Below are positions 1-9,741 of a stretch of 64,000 nt of DNA, piece after piece (position 1 is the stretch's first letter; every line of letters starts with the position of its first letter). The stretch spans positions 91,833-155,832 of the forward strand of contig NZ_JABWGQ010000047.1 in NCBI RefSeq assembly GCF_014595975.1, written 5' to 3'. The notes under the pieces were generated by a model that was not told where the DNA came from, did not search any database, and saw only the letters and a program-made list of their open reading frames with translations. The DNA comes from Sphingopyxis sp. LK2115 (GTDB taxonomy: Bacteria > Pseudomonadota > Alphaproteobacteria > Sphingomonadales > Sphingomonadaceae). The position numbers and the translations under genes were made by a program.

Positions 1-790
1 CGCCGCGGCCAAGTCCCTGGCCAAGCGCGAAATTGCGCGAATTGGACGAGGTGCAGGTGAGGACGAGGTCGCCAAGGCCCGCAAGACCCGCGAGTGTTTC
101 GGCCTTGGCGCCGCGCGACAGGCCAAATCGCGTCATTTCGGCAAAGCCCCGGCTGATCAGCGCCGCGCGGGCGTTGAGGCCGAGCCCCGCTCCCTCGACG
201 ATGCCGCACGCGATCGCGAGGATATTCTTGACCGCGCCGCCGATTTCGGCGCCGATCACATCGCTCGACACATAGGGACGGAAATGTGGACGCGCGAGCG
301 CTTGCGCAAGCTCTGCGGCGAGCGCGGCGTCGGCGGCGGCAAGGGTGATCGCGGTCGGCAGTCCGGCGGCGACCTCGTGCGCAAAGGTCGGGCCCGACAG
401 CACCGCATGCGGGCGGCCGGGCGTCAGGTCGCGCGCCATGTCGACGGGGAAAGCGAAGCTGACGGCCTCCATCCCCTTGCTGCAAAAGATCAGCGGCGTG
501 TCGCCCGGCGGCAGTTCGGCGAGCACCGCGCGCAGATAGGGCACCGGGACGACGATCAACAGCGCGTCACATTCGGCCATCGCCGCCAGATCGGTTGTGG
601 CGGTGAGCGAGGGCGACAGCGGCGCGTCGGGAAGGAAGACCGGATTGCGGTGCTCGGCATTGATCGCGGCGACGACGTCGGCCTCGCGCGCCCACAGACG
701 CACCGGCGCGCCGTCCGCCGCCAGCAATTGCGCGAGCGCGGTGCCCCACGCGCCGCCGCCGACGATACCAAACCCCCTGTACGACGTCAT
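1..790 (-). CDS. gpsA: Glycerol-3-phosphate dehydrogenase [NAD(P)+], 3' end outside window
   Basis: Reduces dihydroxyacetone phosphate to sn-glycerol-3-phosphate in the cytosol, the entry point to phospholipid synthesis. About 263 N-terminal residues are present; family members are about 330-340, so the C-terminus lies beyond base 1. Residues about 7-18 form the Rossmann loop [12 protein letters not shown]. The segment [15 protein letters not shown] carries the conserved catalytic Lys, and the [12 protein letters not shown] block follows. The ATG overlaps the tsaD stop as ATGA, so the two genes are probably co-transcribed as tsaD-gpsA, a common alphaproteobacterial order. Only the truncation by the window edge is unusual. 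Confidence 0.95.
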   Translation of the reverse strand, partial: MTSYRGFGIVGGGAWGTALAQLLAADGAPVRLWAREADVVAAINAEHRNPVFLPDAPLSPSLTATTDLAAMAECDALLIVVPVPYLRAVLAELPPGDTPLIFCSKGMEAVSFAFPVDMARDLTPGRPHAVLSGPTFAHEVAAGLPTAITLAAADAALAAELAQALARPHFRPYVSSDVIGAEIGGAVKNILAIACGIVEGAGLGLNARAALISRGFAEMTRFGLSRGAKAETLAGLAGLGDLVLTCTSSNSRNFALGQGLGRG

Positions 791-1821
791 GCTTTCACCC
801 CGGCGCCGCGCACCGCCTCGGCTGCCGGATCGAGCGGCCAGCGCGGCCGCGCCGCGGTGTCGAGCGGGTCGATCAGCCCCGCGGCGAAGCGTTCGGCACC
901 CGCCCACGCGATCATCGCGCCATTGTCGGTGCACAGCCACAGCGGCGGGGCGACAAAGGGCTTGTCGAAGCGCGCGGCGAGGCCGGTGAGCGCAGCGCGG
1001 ATCGCGCCGTTCGCCGCCACGCCGCCCGCGACGACGAACGCGCTCGCTTCCGGGCACGCCGCGAGCGCGATGCGGCTGCGATCGACGAGGCAGTCGACCA
1101 CCGCCTGCTGGAATGCGGCGGCGAGGTCGGCAAGCGCATGATCGCCGCTCGCCGCGGCGCGAGCGACCGCGCTTTTCAGTCCCGCAAAGGAAAAATGCGG
1201 CTCGGCGCTGCCGACGAGCGGCCGCGGCAGCGCCACGGCGTTCGGATCGCCGTCCGCCGCGGCGCGCTCGACCGCGGGACCGCCGGGATAGCCGAGGCCG
1301 AGCAGCTTGGCCGTCTTGTCGAACGCTTCGCCCGCTGCGTCGTCGATCGTCGTGGCAAGGCGGCGATAGTCGCCGACGCCCTTGACGAGCAGCAACTGGC
1401 AATGGCCGCCCGAGACGAGCAGCAGCAGATAGGGAAAGTCGAGCGCCGGATCGGCGAGCCGCGGGCTGAGCGCGTGCCCCTCAAGATGGTTGACGGCGAC
1501 CAGCGGCCTGTTCGCGGCGTGCGCAAGCGCCTTGCCCGTGACGAGCCCGACCATCACCCCGCCGATCAGACCCGGTCCGGCGGTCGCGGCGATCGCATCG
1601 ACATCGGCAAGCGTCACGCCGGCATCGGCGAGCACGCCCTCGATAATCGGCGCGAGCCGGTCGACGTGCGCCCGCGCGGCGATTTCGGGAACCACGCCGC
1701 CATAGGGGCGGTGCTCGGCCTCCTGCCCCGCGACGCGGTGCGCCAATATGCGCCGGTCGCTATCGACGAGTGCCGCCGCAGTTTCGTCGCAGCTCGATTC
1801 AAGGCCAAGGATGAGGGTCAT
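787..1821 (-). CDS. tsaD: tRNA N6-adenosine threonylcarbamoyltransferase TsaD
   Basis: Transfers threonylcarbamoyl from TC-AMP to A37 of ANN-decoding tRNAs, working with TsaB and TsaE. The product is 344 residues, the usual family length. It starts with [15 protein letters not shown], the ASKHA phosphate-binding motif. The metal-binding histidines are visible in VNHLEGH and the [11 protein letters not shown] motif follows. A second nucleotide-binding block, [10 protein letters not shown], is near the C-terminus. It is followed with ATGA overlap by gpsA. Upstream is a roughly 275-base divergent gap to hemC that contains an interspersed repeat. Confidence 0.96.
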   Translation of the reverse strand: MTLILGLESSCDETAAALVDSDRRILAHRVAGQEAEHRPYGGVVPEIAARAHVDRLAPIIEGVLADAGVTLADVDAIAATAGPGLIGGVMVGLVTGKALAHAANRPLVAVNHLEGHALSPRLADPALDFPYLLLLVSGGHCQLLLVKGVGDYRRLATTIDDAAGEAFDKTAKLLGLGYPGGPAVERAAADGDPNAVALPRPLVGSAEPHFSFAGLKSAVARAAASGDHALADLAAAFQQAVVDCLVDRSRIALAACPEASAFVVAGGVAANGAIRAALTGLAARFDKPFVAPPLWLCTDNGAMIAWAGAERFAAGLIDPLDTAARPRWPLDPAAEAVRGAGVKA

Positions 1822-2000
1822 GATCTTGCCTGTCCCTTACCCGCGGGGAGTGCGCGGGAGCAAGCGCGGTTGGAAGGGAGGGTGAATACAGAGCATGGGG
1901 AACGCGGGGATTCGGGTCATTCGGCGAAGCGGAGAAGCCGGGTCGGACCGAAAGATTCCCATCGCATCCATGTCGGATTGCAGCGGGACGTCAGCAGGAG

Positions 2001-2052
2001 CAGCCGCTTCGCGGCCGTCCTGTTTCTCCGCGTTTCCGCGTCGCCGCGCCAA
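2001..2052 (+). repeat. Interspersed GC-rich repeat, copy A (tsaD-hemC gap)
   Basis: This stretch reads GCCGCTTCGCGGCC followed by TTTCTCCGCGTTTCCGCGTCGCCGCG. A closely related stretch lies on the opposite strand at 12398-12445, and a shorter relative at 12531-12567. It lies just before hemC with no long reading frame of its own. It looks like a short non-autonomous repeat of sphingomonad intergenic regions; the family assignment is inference from the copies in this window. Confidence 0.5.
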
Positions 2053-2097
2053 TCCCCCGTCTTTCCTTTCATGGATATTGGTCTTAGCAGCGACGCG

Positions 2098-3045
2098 ATG
2101 ATCGATCTTCCGACTCCCGACAATCCCCTGCGCATCGGCACGCGCGCCTCGCCGCTGGCGATGGCGCAGGCGAACATGGCCGCGGCGGCGCTGATCGCGG
2201 CGCACGGGCTCGATATGGCGGCGCTCCAGATCGTGCCGATGACCGCAACGGGTGACCGGATCCAGGATCGCGCGCTCGCCGAGGTCGGCGGCAAGGCGCT
2301 GTGGACGCGCGAGCTCGATGCTGCCCTTGACGCCGGGACGATCGATGTCGCGGTCCATTCGCTCAAGGATGTCGAAACGCTGCGCGCCGCGCGTTTTTTC
2401 CTCGGCGCGATGCTCGAACGTGCCGATCCGCGCGACCGGCTGGTCGTGCGCGAAGGGATTGCGGCGCAAACCATCGCCGAGCTGCCGACCGGCGCGCGGC
2501 TGGGGACGAGCAGCCCGCGCCGCGCGGCGCAGGTTCGGCGGCTGCGCCCCGATCTCGACACGGTGCTGCTGCGCGGTAATGTCGCGACGCGGCTGGCCCG
2601 GCTCGCGGCGGGCGAGGTCGACGCGACATTGCTCGCCGCGGCGGGGCTCGAACGGCTGGGGATGCACGACATCGGCGCGGCGCTGGGCCCGGATCTGGTG
2701 CTTCCTGCGGCATCGCAGGGCGCGATCGGCGTCGAATGCCGCGCCGACGATGCGCGGGCCATGGCGCTGCTCGCCGCGATCGACCATGCGCCGACGCATC
2801 GCGCCGTCGCCGCGGAGCGCGCCCTGCTTGCCGCGCTGGGGGGTGATTGCCGCTCGCCCGTCGCGGCTTATGCGGCGTGGCAGGCGGACGGCGCGCTGCG
2901 CCTCGACGCCGAGCTATATTCGGAGGATGGCGCCGAGCGTGTCGCGGGCCATGTCATCGTCACCGACGCTGGCGTCGTCGCGGCGCTGGGGCATCGCCTG
3001 CTTGTCGATGCGCCGCCCAGCATCCGTCGGCTGTTCGCGCCATGA
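2098..3045 (+). CDS. hemC: Porphobilinogen deaminase (hydroxymethylbilane synthase)
   Basis: Condenses four porphobilinogens to hydroxymethylbilane in tetrapyrrole synthesis (cytosol). The 315 residues match the usual 305-320. Family blocks seen are LRIGTRASPLAMAQA, VHSLKDVET, GTSSPRRAAQVRRLRPDL and, near residue 250, ALGGDCRSPVAAYA, which carries the Cys that anchors the dipyrromethane cofactor. The frame stays open far upstream, but homology begins at this ATG; an in-frame ATG at 2071 would add nine residues. The gene overlaps hemD (ATGA), so hemC and hemD are translationally coupled. Confidence 0.95.
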   Translation: MIDLPTPDNPLRIGTRASPLAMAQANMAAAALIAAHGLDMAALQIVPMTATGDRIQDRALAEVGGKALWTRELDAALDAGTIDVAVHSLKDVETLRAARFFLGAMLERADPRDRLVVREGIAAQTIAELPTGARLGTSSPRRAAQVRRLRPDLDTVLLRGNVATRLARLAAGEVDATLLAAAGLERLGMHDIGAALGPDLVLPAASQGAIGVECRADDARAMALLAAIDHAPTHRAVAAERALLAALGGDCRSPVAAYAAWQADGALRLDAELYSEDGAERVAGHVIVTDAGVVAALGHRLLVDAPPSIRRLFAP

Positions 3046-3731
3046 GCGACGGCGTGCCGCTGATCGTCACGCGGCCTGAACCGGGCAATGCGGCGACACG
3101 CGCGCGCGCGCGTTCGCTGGGTTTTGATGTGCACGCGATGCCGCTCTTTGCCGCGCGGCCGCTCCGCTGGACCCCGCCCGCCGCCGCCGATTTCGATGCG
3201 CTGCTGCTCACCAGCGCCTTTGCCGCGCGGCTTGCCGGACCGGGGCTGGCGACGCTCGCATCGCTTCCCGCCTATGCCGTCGGCGCGGCGACGGCGGAGG
3301 CCGCCCGCGCAGCGGGGTTGACGGTCGCGATGACAGGCGCCGCCGATGCGCAGCGACTTCTTGACGAAATGACGTCGCCGAAAATCGCGCGAATCCTATG
3401 GCTGTGCGGGCGCGACCGGACGGTGCTGCACACCGGCGATGCGGCGCTGGCGCCGCTGCCCTGCTATGCGGTCGATCCGGTCGATCCGCCTGGACAATGG
3501 CGCGCGCTGATCGCGGTGCCGGCGATCCTTCTCGCGCATTCGGCGCGCGCGGCGGAACGGATTGCGGTGCTCGCCGGGACGGCGCGCGCGCATCTGTCGC
3601 TGGTCGCGATCAGCGCGGCGGTCGCGGCGGCGGCCGGTCAGGGGTGGCGCGCCCTTGCGGTGGCCGCCGAGGCGAACGACGCCGCAATGTTGGCACAGGC
3701 GCGCGCTTTGTGGCACAAGGGTGCAAAATAG
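3042..3731 (+). CDS. hemD: Uroporphyrinogen-III synthase
   Basis: Cyclises hydroxymethylbilane to uroporphyrinogen III with inversion of ring D. The 229-residue product opens with PLIVTRPEPGNAATRARARSLG, the typical HemD N-terminus, and has the two-lobed pattern of the family, with LLLTSAFAARL (normally a LTSxNAV motif) near residue 50. Overall conservation is low, as is normal for HemD. It overlaps the hemC stop codon and is followed 19 bases later by the mitofilin-like gene, so all three probably form one transcript. Confidence 0.88.
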   Translation: MSDGVPLIVTRPEPGNAATRARARSLGFDVHAMPLFAARPLRWTPPAAADFDALLLTSAFAARLAGPGLATLASLPAYAVGAATAEAARAAGLTVAMTGAADAQRLLDEMTSPKIARILWLCGRDRTVLHTGDAALAPLPCYAVDPVDPPGQWRALIAVPAILLAHSARAAERIAVLAGTARAHLSLVAISAAVAAAAGQGWRALAVAAEANDAAMLAQARALWHKGAK

Positions 3732-3750
3732 GGTCGTTCGAAAGATACAT

Positions 3751-4659
3751 ATGGCAATCGACAATTTCGATACTTCCTCGCCGCCGGGCGAGGCGGTTCC
3801 CGCACGGGGGCTATCGTTTCGCGCCCTCGCCATCGCGGCCTTTCTGGCGCTGCTGATCGGACTCGCGGGCGGTGGATGGGCGGTGCATCGATGGTTGGCC
3901 GACGCCAATGCCCCGGCGGCGCGGACGGCGGAGACGCCGAAGAACGAGGCCGACCCGCTGCTGATCGCGGGTGATGCCGTCAAGGCCGCCGAAGCCGGGG
4001 CGCCGCTCGTCATTGCTCCGGTCGACGGGGCCGGTGCGCTGGCGGCGCGCGTCGCAGAACTCGAACAGCGGCTGTCGCGTATCACGCTCCAGGCCGAATC
4101 GGCGTCGGGCAATGCGTCGCGCGCCGAGGGGCTGCTCGTCGCCTTTGCGGTGCGCCGCGCGCTCGACCGCGGCTTGTCGCTCGGCTATCTCGAGGCGCAG
4201 TTGCGCCTGCGCTTCGGCGACGACCAGCCCAATGCGGTCAAGACGATCATCGACACCTCGCGCGATCCGGTGACGCTCGAACAATTGCGCGCCGGGCTCG
4301 ACGCACTCGCGCCGCAGCTTGTCGGCCGCAGCAGCGAATCCGGCGGCAGCCTGTGGACCGGCCTGCGCCGCGAACTCGGCGAATTGTTCGTTGTCCGCGC
4401 GGCGGGCACCCAGTCGCCAAGAGCATCCGAACGACTCGATCGCGCGCGTCGTTATCTCGCTGCCGGGCAGGCCGACAAGGCCATTGCCGAGGTCGAGGCG
4501 ATGCCCGGCGTCGACGCCGCGGGCGAATGGCTGATCGACGCGCGCCGCTATCACGAGGCGCGGCGCGCGCTTGACCTTATTGAGACGGCGGCGATATTGG
4601 AACCGCGCGACAGCCCGGCTGCCGCGCTGGCCAAAACAACGGCCGACCCGACTCCGTAG
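3751..4659 (+). CDS. Mitofilin (Mic60)-like membrane protein of the hemCD locus
   Basis: A 302-residue protein with a short cytoplasmic N-terminus, one membrane segment (about residues 25-45, [20 protein letters not shown]), a linker, a coiled-coil stretch (about 90-125, [19 protein letters not shown]) and an alpha-helical C-terminal part rich in Arg and Ala (about 225-290). This is the architecture of the COG4223/mitofilin family, whose alphaproteobacterial members commonly sit beside hemC/hemD. Those proteins shape or tether the inner membrane; a link to haem synthesis is positional only. The ATG at 3751 is favoured because the TM anchor begins soon after it. Older annotation may call the position HemX-like. 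Confidence 0.65.
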   Translation: MAIDNFDTSSPPGEAVPARGLSFRALAIAAFLALLIGLAGGGWAVHRWLADANAPAARTAETPKNEADPLLIAGDAVKAAEAGAPLVIAPVDGAGALAARVAELEQRLSRITLQAESASGNASRAEGLLVAFAVRRALDRGLSLGYLEAQLRLRFGDDQPNAVKTIIDTSRDPVTLEQLRAGLDALAPQLVGRSSESGGSLWTGLRRELGELFVVRAAGTQSPRASERLDRARRYLAAGQADKAIAEVEAMPGVDAAGEWLIDARRYHEARRALDLIETAAILEPRDSPAAALAKTTADPTP

Positions 4660-4706
4660 CGTGCATTCCCGCAAGGGGTGCCACCCTCTTTAGGAAAGCC
4701 CGTTTC

Positions 4707-5909
4707 ATGGCCCTCGCCGATCCGCAGCGCATCGAAGCGCTGGACCCGCTCGACCCCCTCGCGCTCGATGCCCAGCTGAGCGAGGAGGAGCGGATGATCC
4801 GCGACGCCGCGCGCGCCTATGCGACCGGCGAGCTGCTCCCGCGCGTGACCTCGGCCTTCCTGGAGGAACGCTTCGACCGCGAAATCATGTCGGAAATGGG
4901 CCGGCTCGGGCTGCTCGGCGCGACGATCGACCCCGAATATGGCGGTGCGGGTCTCAATTATGTGAGCTATGGGCTGATCGCGCGCGAGGTCGAACGGATC
5001 GATTCCGGATACCGATCGGCCTGTTCGGTGCAGTCGAGCCTCGTGATTCACCCCATCAACGCTTATGGCAGCGAGGAGCAGAAGCGCAAATATCTGCCGG
5101 GCCTGACCGCGGGCGAACTGGTCGGCTGTTTCGGCCTCACCGAACCCGACGCGGGCAGCGATCCCGCGGGAATGCGCACGCGCGCCGAAAAGATTGCGGG
5201 CGGTTATCGCCTGAAGGGCGCAAAGATGTGGATCACCAATTCGCCGATCGCCGATGTTTTTGTCGTGTGGGCGAAGTCGGACGCACACGACGGTGCGATC
5301 CGCGGTTTCGTGCTCGAAAAGGGAATGAAGGGTCTGTCGGCGCCGAAGATCGAGGGCAAGCTGTCGTTGCGCGCGTCGATCACCGGCGAGATCGTGATGG
5401 ACGGGGTCGAGGTCGGCGAGGATGCGCTGCTCCCGCACGTATCGGGCCTCAAGGGGCCGTTCGGCTGCCTCAACCGCGCGCGCTACGGCATCGGCTGGGG
5501 CGCGATGGGCGCCGCCGAGTTCTGCTATGAAGCGGCGCGGGGTTATACGCTCGAACGCAAGCAGTTCGGGCGGCCGCTCGCGGCGAACCAGATCGTGCAA
5601 TTGAAGCTCGCCAACATGCTTACCGAAATCGCGCTTGGGCTTCAGGCGGCGCTGCGCGTCGGTCGGCTGATCGACGACGGGCATCTGGCGCCCGACATGA
5701 TCAGCTTCCTGAAGCGCAATAATTGCGGCAAGGCGCTCGACATTGCGCGCGTCGCGCGCGACATGCATGGCGGCAACGGCATTTCGGCCGATTATCATGT
5801 GATCCGCCACGCGGTGAACCTCGAAACGGTCAACACCTATGAGGGGACGCACGACGTCCATGCGCTGATCCTCGGCCGCGCCATCACGGGCATTTCGGCC
5901 TTTGCCTAA
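4707..5909 (+). CDS. gcdH: Glutaryl-CoA dehydrogenase
   Basis: FAD-dependent oxidative decarboxylation of glutaryl-CoA to crotonyl-CoA, in lysine and tryptophan degradation. The 400 residues cover a full acyl-CoA dehydrogenase. [16 protein letters not shown] (about residues 107-122) contains the Arg that binds the substrate carboxylate in this subfamily. [12 protein letters not shown] and [17 protein letters not shown] are the FAD/substrate loops, RKQFGRPLA is present, and [20 protein letters not shown] carries the catalytic Glu (about 379). The stop overlaps the TTG start of the following CoA-transferase by eight bases, pointing to coupled expression. Confidence 0.9.
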   Translation: MALADPQRIEALDPLDPLALDAQLSEEERMIRDAARAYATGELLPRVTSAFLEERFDREIMSEMGRLGLLGATIDPEYGGAGLNYVSYGLIAREVERIDSGYRSACSVQSSLVIHPINAYGSEEQKRKYLPGLTAGELVGCFGLTEPDAGSDPAGMRTRAEKIAGGYRLKGAKMWITNSPIADVFVVWAKSDAHDGAIRGFVLEKGMKGLSAPKIEGKLSLRASITGEIVMDGVEVGEDALLPHVSGLKGPFGCLNRARYGIGWGAMGAAEFCYEAARGYTLERKQFGRPLAANQIVQLKLANMLTEIALGLQAALRVGRLIDDGHLAPDMISFLKRNNCGKALDIARVARDMHGGNGISADYHVIRHAVNLETVNTYEGTHDVHALILGRAITGISAFA

Positions 5910-7023
5910 ACCGCTGGAGGGTATCCGTGTCGTCGAGCTGGCGCGGGTGCTCGCGGGGCCGTGGTGTGGTCAATTGCTCGCTGATCTCGGCGCCGAGGTG
6001 GTCAAGGTCGAACGGCCGGGCGTCGGCGACGACACGCGCGAATGGGGGCCGCCCTTCGTCGTCGGCGACAATGGCGAAAATCTGGGGGCCGCCTATTATC
6101 ACAGCTGCAACCGGGGCAAGCGGAGCGTCGCGGTCGACATCGCCACCGCCGCGGGGCAGGCCGAGGTGCGCGCGCTGCTCGCCGACGCCGATGTCGTCAT
6201 CGAAAATTACAAGGTCGGCTCGCTCGTCAAATATGGGCTCGATCCGGGGCGGCTTCGCACCGATTTTCCGCGCCTCATCGTCTGTTCGATCACCGGATTC
6301 GGACAGACCGGACCCTATGCGCACCGCGCGGGTTATGATTATATCGTCCAGGCGATGAGCGGTTTCATGTCGCTGACCGGCGAACCCGACGGGCCGCCGC
6401 AAAAGGCGGGAATCGCCTATGCCGACATCTTCACCGGCCTTTATTCGGCAGTCGCGATTCTTGCGGCGTTAAGGCGGCGTGACGTCACCGGCGACGGCGC
6501 GCATATCGACATGGCGCTGCTCGATTCGCAGGTTGCCGTCCTTGCCAACCAGGCCGCCAATTATCTTGCGAGCGGCGTCGCGCCAAAACGGATGGGCAAT
6601 GCCCACGCCAATGTCGTGCCCTATCAGCTCTTTGCGACCGCCGACGGCCAGCTGGTGATCGCGGTGGGCAATGACGCGCAATATCGCAGGCTCTGCGCCA
6701 TATTGGGCGTGCCCGAATGGGGCGACGATCCGCGTTTTGCCACCAATGCGGCGCGGCTGGCGAACCGCGCCGCGCTGATCCCGCTGCTCGCGGCCAGGAT
6801 CGCGTCGTGGGAGGCGCAGCCCCTGTCGCTCGCGCTCGAGGCCGAAGGCGTGCCCGCGGGGCCGATCAACGATCTCGCCCAGCTCTTCGCCGACCCGCAG
6901 GTTATCGCGCGCGGTATGCGCCTTCGCCCCGACGGCGCGGCGATCGACGGGGTGGCGAGTCCGATCGTCATCGACGGCGTGCGCATGGTCGCGGCGGGGG
7001 GTGCGCCGCCGCTGGCTGGTTAG
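5902..7023 (+). CDS. Class III (CaiB/BaiF) CoA-transferase, probably glutarate-CoA transferase
   Basis: A 373-residue family III CoA-transferase. The N-terminal [33 protein letters not shown] and the catalytic Asp in [15 protein letters not shown] (about 175) are clear. Its nearest context is glutaryl-CoA dehydrogenase, which it overlaps, so a role like human SUGCT (succinyl-CoA:glutarate CoA-transfer) is the best inference. The start is TTG, since no ATG or GTG lies close to the beginning of homology; overlap with the gcdH stop suggests reinitiation. Substrate cannot be fixed from sequence, because this family also acts on oxalate, carnitine and many acids. Confidence 0.8.
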   Translation: MPKPLEGIRVVELARVLAGPWCGQLLADLGAEVVKVERPGVGDDTREWGPPFVVGDNGENLGAAYYHSCNRGKRSVAVDIATAAGQAEVRALLADADVVIENYKVGSLVKYGLDPGRLRTDFPRLIVCSITGFGQTGPYAHRAGYDYIVQAMSGFMSLTGEPDGPPQKAGIAYADIFTGLYSAVAILAALRRRDVTGDGAHIDMALLDSQVAVLANQAANYLASGVAPKRMGNAHANVVPYQLFATADGQLVIAVGNDAQYRRLCAILGVPEWGDDPRFATNAARLANRAALIPLLAARIASWEAQPLSLALEAEGVPAGPINDLAQLFADPQVIARGMRLRPDGAAIDGVASPIVIDGVRMVAAGGAPPLAG

Positions 7024-7123
7024 CGGCCGTTTGGGACGGAAGAACGACGTTCGCATTCAAGGTCCGCTCGCCGCCCCTGGACTGCCACCGAACCGGGGGT
7101 TTGCGAGCCGACCGGCCGGCAGG

Positions 7124-7153
7124 AAAAAGGGGCGCCGCGGCGGGCGCCCCCTT
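7124..7153 (-). terminator. Rho-independent terminator of the TonB receptor gene
   Basis: Inverted arms GGGGCGCC (7129-7136) and GGCGCCCC (7143-7150) with a short loop lie 18 bases past the receptor stop. In the minus-strand transcript the stem is followed by a run of five U. The base of the stem may also help stop readthrough from the opposite CoA-transferase. Confidence 0.75.
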
Positions 7154-7170
7154 CCTGTCTTGTCCAAGGG

Positions 7171-9537
7171 TCAGAACCGGACCGTGCCGGTGACGAACAG
7201 CTGACGCGGATTGCCGTAAAAGGCGGTGACGACACCCTCGCGTCCCAGCGTCGGCGTCGGCAGGCCCGATGCGTTCAGCACCGGGGTGCCGTCGGCGCCG
7301 ACCGCAACAAATTGATAGCCCGACGTGATATACTGCTTGTCGAGGATATTCTTGCCGTGGACGCCGAGGCTGAACCGCTCGTCGGGCGCGGTCCACACGA
7401 TCGACGCATCGAGCAGCGCATAGCCCTTCTGGTCAAGATAGGGGCTCGGCGTTTCAAACTGGTTGGTCTTGCTGCGATAGCTGAGTGTCGTCGACATCGA
7501 AAGATCGCCGTCCATGACGGGCATCGTCGCGCCCAGCGTGCCGGCGAGCGTCCAGCGCGGCGTGTTCTGGATTCGGCGCAGATCGGACACGTCGACGCCG
7601 TTGACGATATAGCGCTTATAGTCGCCGTCGATGAAGCCGAGGTTTCCGGTGAAGCTGAGCGACGATCCCGCGCCAGCGAAATCGCGGGCGAAGCGGGCCT
7701 GGGTTTCGAATTCGACGCCCTTGAAACTCGCCTTGGCCGCGTTCGTCGTGACCCCGGCAAAACTCTCGAACACGCCGTCGCCGTTCGCATCGACGCCGAC
7801 CGAGCCCGGAATCTGGACATTCTTGTAGTCGCCATAGAATCCGGTAAGCGCGACGCGGACATTGCCGTCGAGCAGCGAACCCTTGTAGCCAATTTCGTAG
7901 CTGTCGACCGTTTCGGGATCGAACAGGAAGAAATCATAGATTTCGTCATAGCTGCGGACGCCGTCGCGGTTCGTGTCGGGCGCAATGCGTGCGTCGCCGC
8001 GCGGGTCGAAGCTCCCGCCCTTGAAGCCCTGGGCATAGGAGGCGTAGACCATGTGATCGACACTCGGCTTGAAACTGACCGATACCCGCGGGTTGAAATC
8101 GGTGAACTTTGCGCTGCCGTCGAAATTGGTGACCGTCGCGATCGGAATCGCGGTGCCGCCGAAAATGGGGGACGTGCCGCCGATCTTGGTCTGGCGCAGG
8201 ATGCGCGAACGGCGCTTGTCGCTGGTGTAGCGGCCCCCCGCCGACAGGCTGAGCTGATCGGTGATGTCGAAGGTGAAGTCGCCAAAGACCGACCAGGTGC
8301 GCGTCGTCACGTCGCCCGAGGTGAAGGCGTTGAGTCCCGGCAGGCCAAGCAAAGCGCCGGTGGTGCCGAGAATGACGTCGAAGTCGGTCGTCGAATTGGC
8401 GTCGAGATAATAAAAGCCGACGAGGCCGTTCAGCCGGTCGCCTTCATAGAGAAGCTGGAACTCCTGGCTGAGTTGCTCGTTGCGGTAGACCGCCGGCACA
8501 TCGACATCGACCGCGGGCAGGCTGTCGAAATCGATCGGCGTGAAGCTGGAATCCTTGCGCCATGCGCTGATCGAGCGGAAGGTGAACGCGTCGCTGAAGT
8601 CGACATTCACGCTCATCGCCAGCCCATAAGCCTCGACGTCCTGATCGGGATTGTTGAGCCCGGCGCGCGTGTCATAGACGTCGTCGAGCACGGGGGCCCC
8701 CGACAACAGGCCGGGGATCAGGCGATGGCCGTTGCGCGGGTCCGACTTGTCGCGCGTATAGTCGCCGCTGATGCGGATGAAGACGGGTTCGCCATGGCCG
8801 CCGAACTCGACGCTGCCGCGCCCGGCCCAGACGTCCTTGCTGTAATTTTCGACGCCCGGAAGGTTGCGGTTGTCGCCGAAGCCGCCGCGCGACAGACGCG
8901 CGCCCGACAGGCCGACGCGCAGAAGGTCGCTGACGGGTGCGCTGGCGGTGACGACCAGATCGGCCTGGTCATAGGTGCCGTAGCTGGCGCGGGCCTTGAG
9001 GCTCGGTTCCTGCGGCAGCCGCCTCGTCACATATTTGATCGCGCCGCCGATGGTGTTGCGTCCGTAAAGGGTGCCCTGCGGCCCGCGCAGAACTTCGACG
9101 CGTTCGACATCATAGATGTCGATAACCGCCGCCTGCGGGCGGTTCAGATAAACGTCGTCGAGATAGATGCCCACGCCCGATTCGAAGCCCGACACGGGAT
9201 CCTGCTGGCCGACCCCGCGGATGAAGGCGGTCAGGGTCGAATTGGTCCCGCGCGAGTTTTCGAGCGTAACGTTCGGCGCCTGATTCTGAACGTCGGTAAT
9301 GTCGATCGCGCCCGCGGCTTCGAGCGCTGCGCCCGAAATGGCGGTGACGGCGACCGGAACGTCGATCAGCCGTTCGTCGCGGCGGCGGGCGGTGACGATG
9401 ATGTCATCATCGCCGCTGTCCTCGACCGCGAGCGCGGCCCCGGCGTCCTGCGCCACGGCGGCGGGGGCAAGGCCGAGCATCGACAGCGTGCTCGAGGCGA
9501 GAATGGCGCGGCGCAGCGTGCGAGCGAAAGGACGCAT
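7171..9537 (-). CDS. TonB-dependent outer-membrane receptor
   Basis: Outer-membrane beta-barrel that imports a ligand with TonB-ExbB-ExbD energy. Start ATG 9537 (GGGAG about 10 bases upstream) gives 788 residues with a signal peptide ending near AVAQDA. The frame stays open further upstream, but that part has no signal peptide. A plug domain follows, with DIIVTARRRDERLIDVPVAVTAI (TonB-box region) and RVEVLRGPQGTLYGRNTIGGAI. The barrel ends in the C-terminal aromatic signature QLFVTGTVRF. It lacks obvious FecA-type N-terminal signalling. The ligand is unknown; sphingomonads use many such receptors for glycans, siderophores and aromatic compounds. It is divergent from a TetR gene that probably controls it. 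Confidence 0.92.
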   Translation of the reverse strand: MRPFARTLRRAILASSTLSMLGLAPAAVAQDAGAALAVEDSGDDDIIVTARRRDERLIDVPVAVTAISGAALEAAGAIDITDVQNQAPNVTLENSRGTNSTLTAFIRGVGQQDPVSGFESGVGIYLDDVYLNRPQAAVIDIYDVERVEVLRGPQGTLYGRNTIGGAIKYVTRRLPQEPSLKARASYGTYDQADLVVTASAPVSDLLRVGLSGARLSRGGFGDNRNLPGVENYSKDVWAGRGSVEFGGHGEPVFIRISGDYTRDKSDPRNGHRLIPGLLSGAPVLDDVYDTRAGLNNPDQDVEAYGLAMSVNVDFSDAFTFRSISAWRKDSSFTPIDFDSLPAVDVDVPAVYRNEQLSQEFQLLYEGDRLNGLVGFYYLDANSTTDFDVILGTTGALLGLPGLNAFTSGDVTTRTWSVFGDFTFDITDQLSLSAGGRYTSDKRRSRILRQTKIGGTSPIFGGTAIPIATVTNFDGSAKFTDFNPRVSVSFKPSVDHMVYASYAQGFKGGSFDPRGDARIAPDTNRDGVRSYDEIYDFFLFDPETVDSYEIGYKGSLLDGNVRVALTGFYGDYKNVQIPGSVGVDANGDGVFESFAGVTTNAAKASFKGVEFETQARFARDFAGAGSSLSFTGNLGFIDGDYKRYIVNGVDVSDLRRIQNTPRWTLAGTLGATMPVMDGDLSMSTTLSYRSKTNQFETPSPYLDQKGYALLDASIVWTAPDERFSLGVHGKNILDKQYITSGYQFVAVGADGTPVLNASGLPTPTLGREGVVTAFYGNPRQLFVTGTVRF

Positions 9538-9632
9538 GAAAGTCTCCCAATCACGGGCGGCCCCTCGCCACCCCTGCTTTCGTTGAGCCTGGAGCTTGCC
9601 AAGCCGTGCCGCAGCCAATAATGAAAGATGAA

Positions 9633-9648
9633 CCAAGTTTCAACTTGG
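9633..9648. promoter_or_regulatory. Palindromic operator candidate between TonB receptor and TetR genes
   Basis: The sequence CCAAGTT-TC-AACTTGG is a perfect 7-bp inverted repeat with a 2-bp spacer, a form usual for TetR-family dimers. On the minus strand it covers a TTGAAA -35-like box that lies 17 bases from TATTGG, a weak -10 for the receptor gene. Binding would block the receptor promoter. The regulator's identity as the binder is inference from divergence. Confidence 0.55.
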
Positions 9649-9741
9649 AATATGCAACGGTCGTTTTTTGCTTGCCAGTGGTGCCGAAATGCCACGATTG
9701 AGCAAAGGGCCCGGCCGAACGACGGAGAGGCGGAAGGCATT

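Noticed and set aside
1138..2097. Long open frame upstream of hemC and many long antisense frames
   Set aside because: GC-rich codon bias opens shadow frames opposite real genes; these lack domains and overlap well-supported genes on the other strand.
3711..3730. TGGCAC...GTGCA at the end of hemD, resembling a sigma54 promoter
   Set aside because: Spacing between GG and GC is nine rather than ten bases, it lies inside the gene, and the downstream gene is not of a sigma54-type class.
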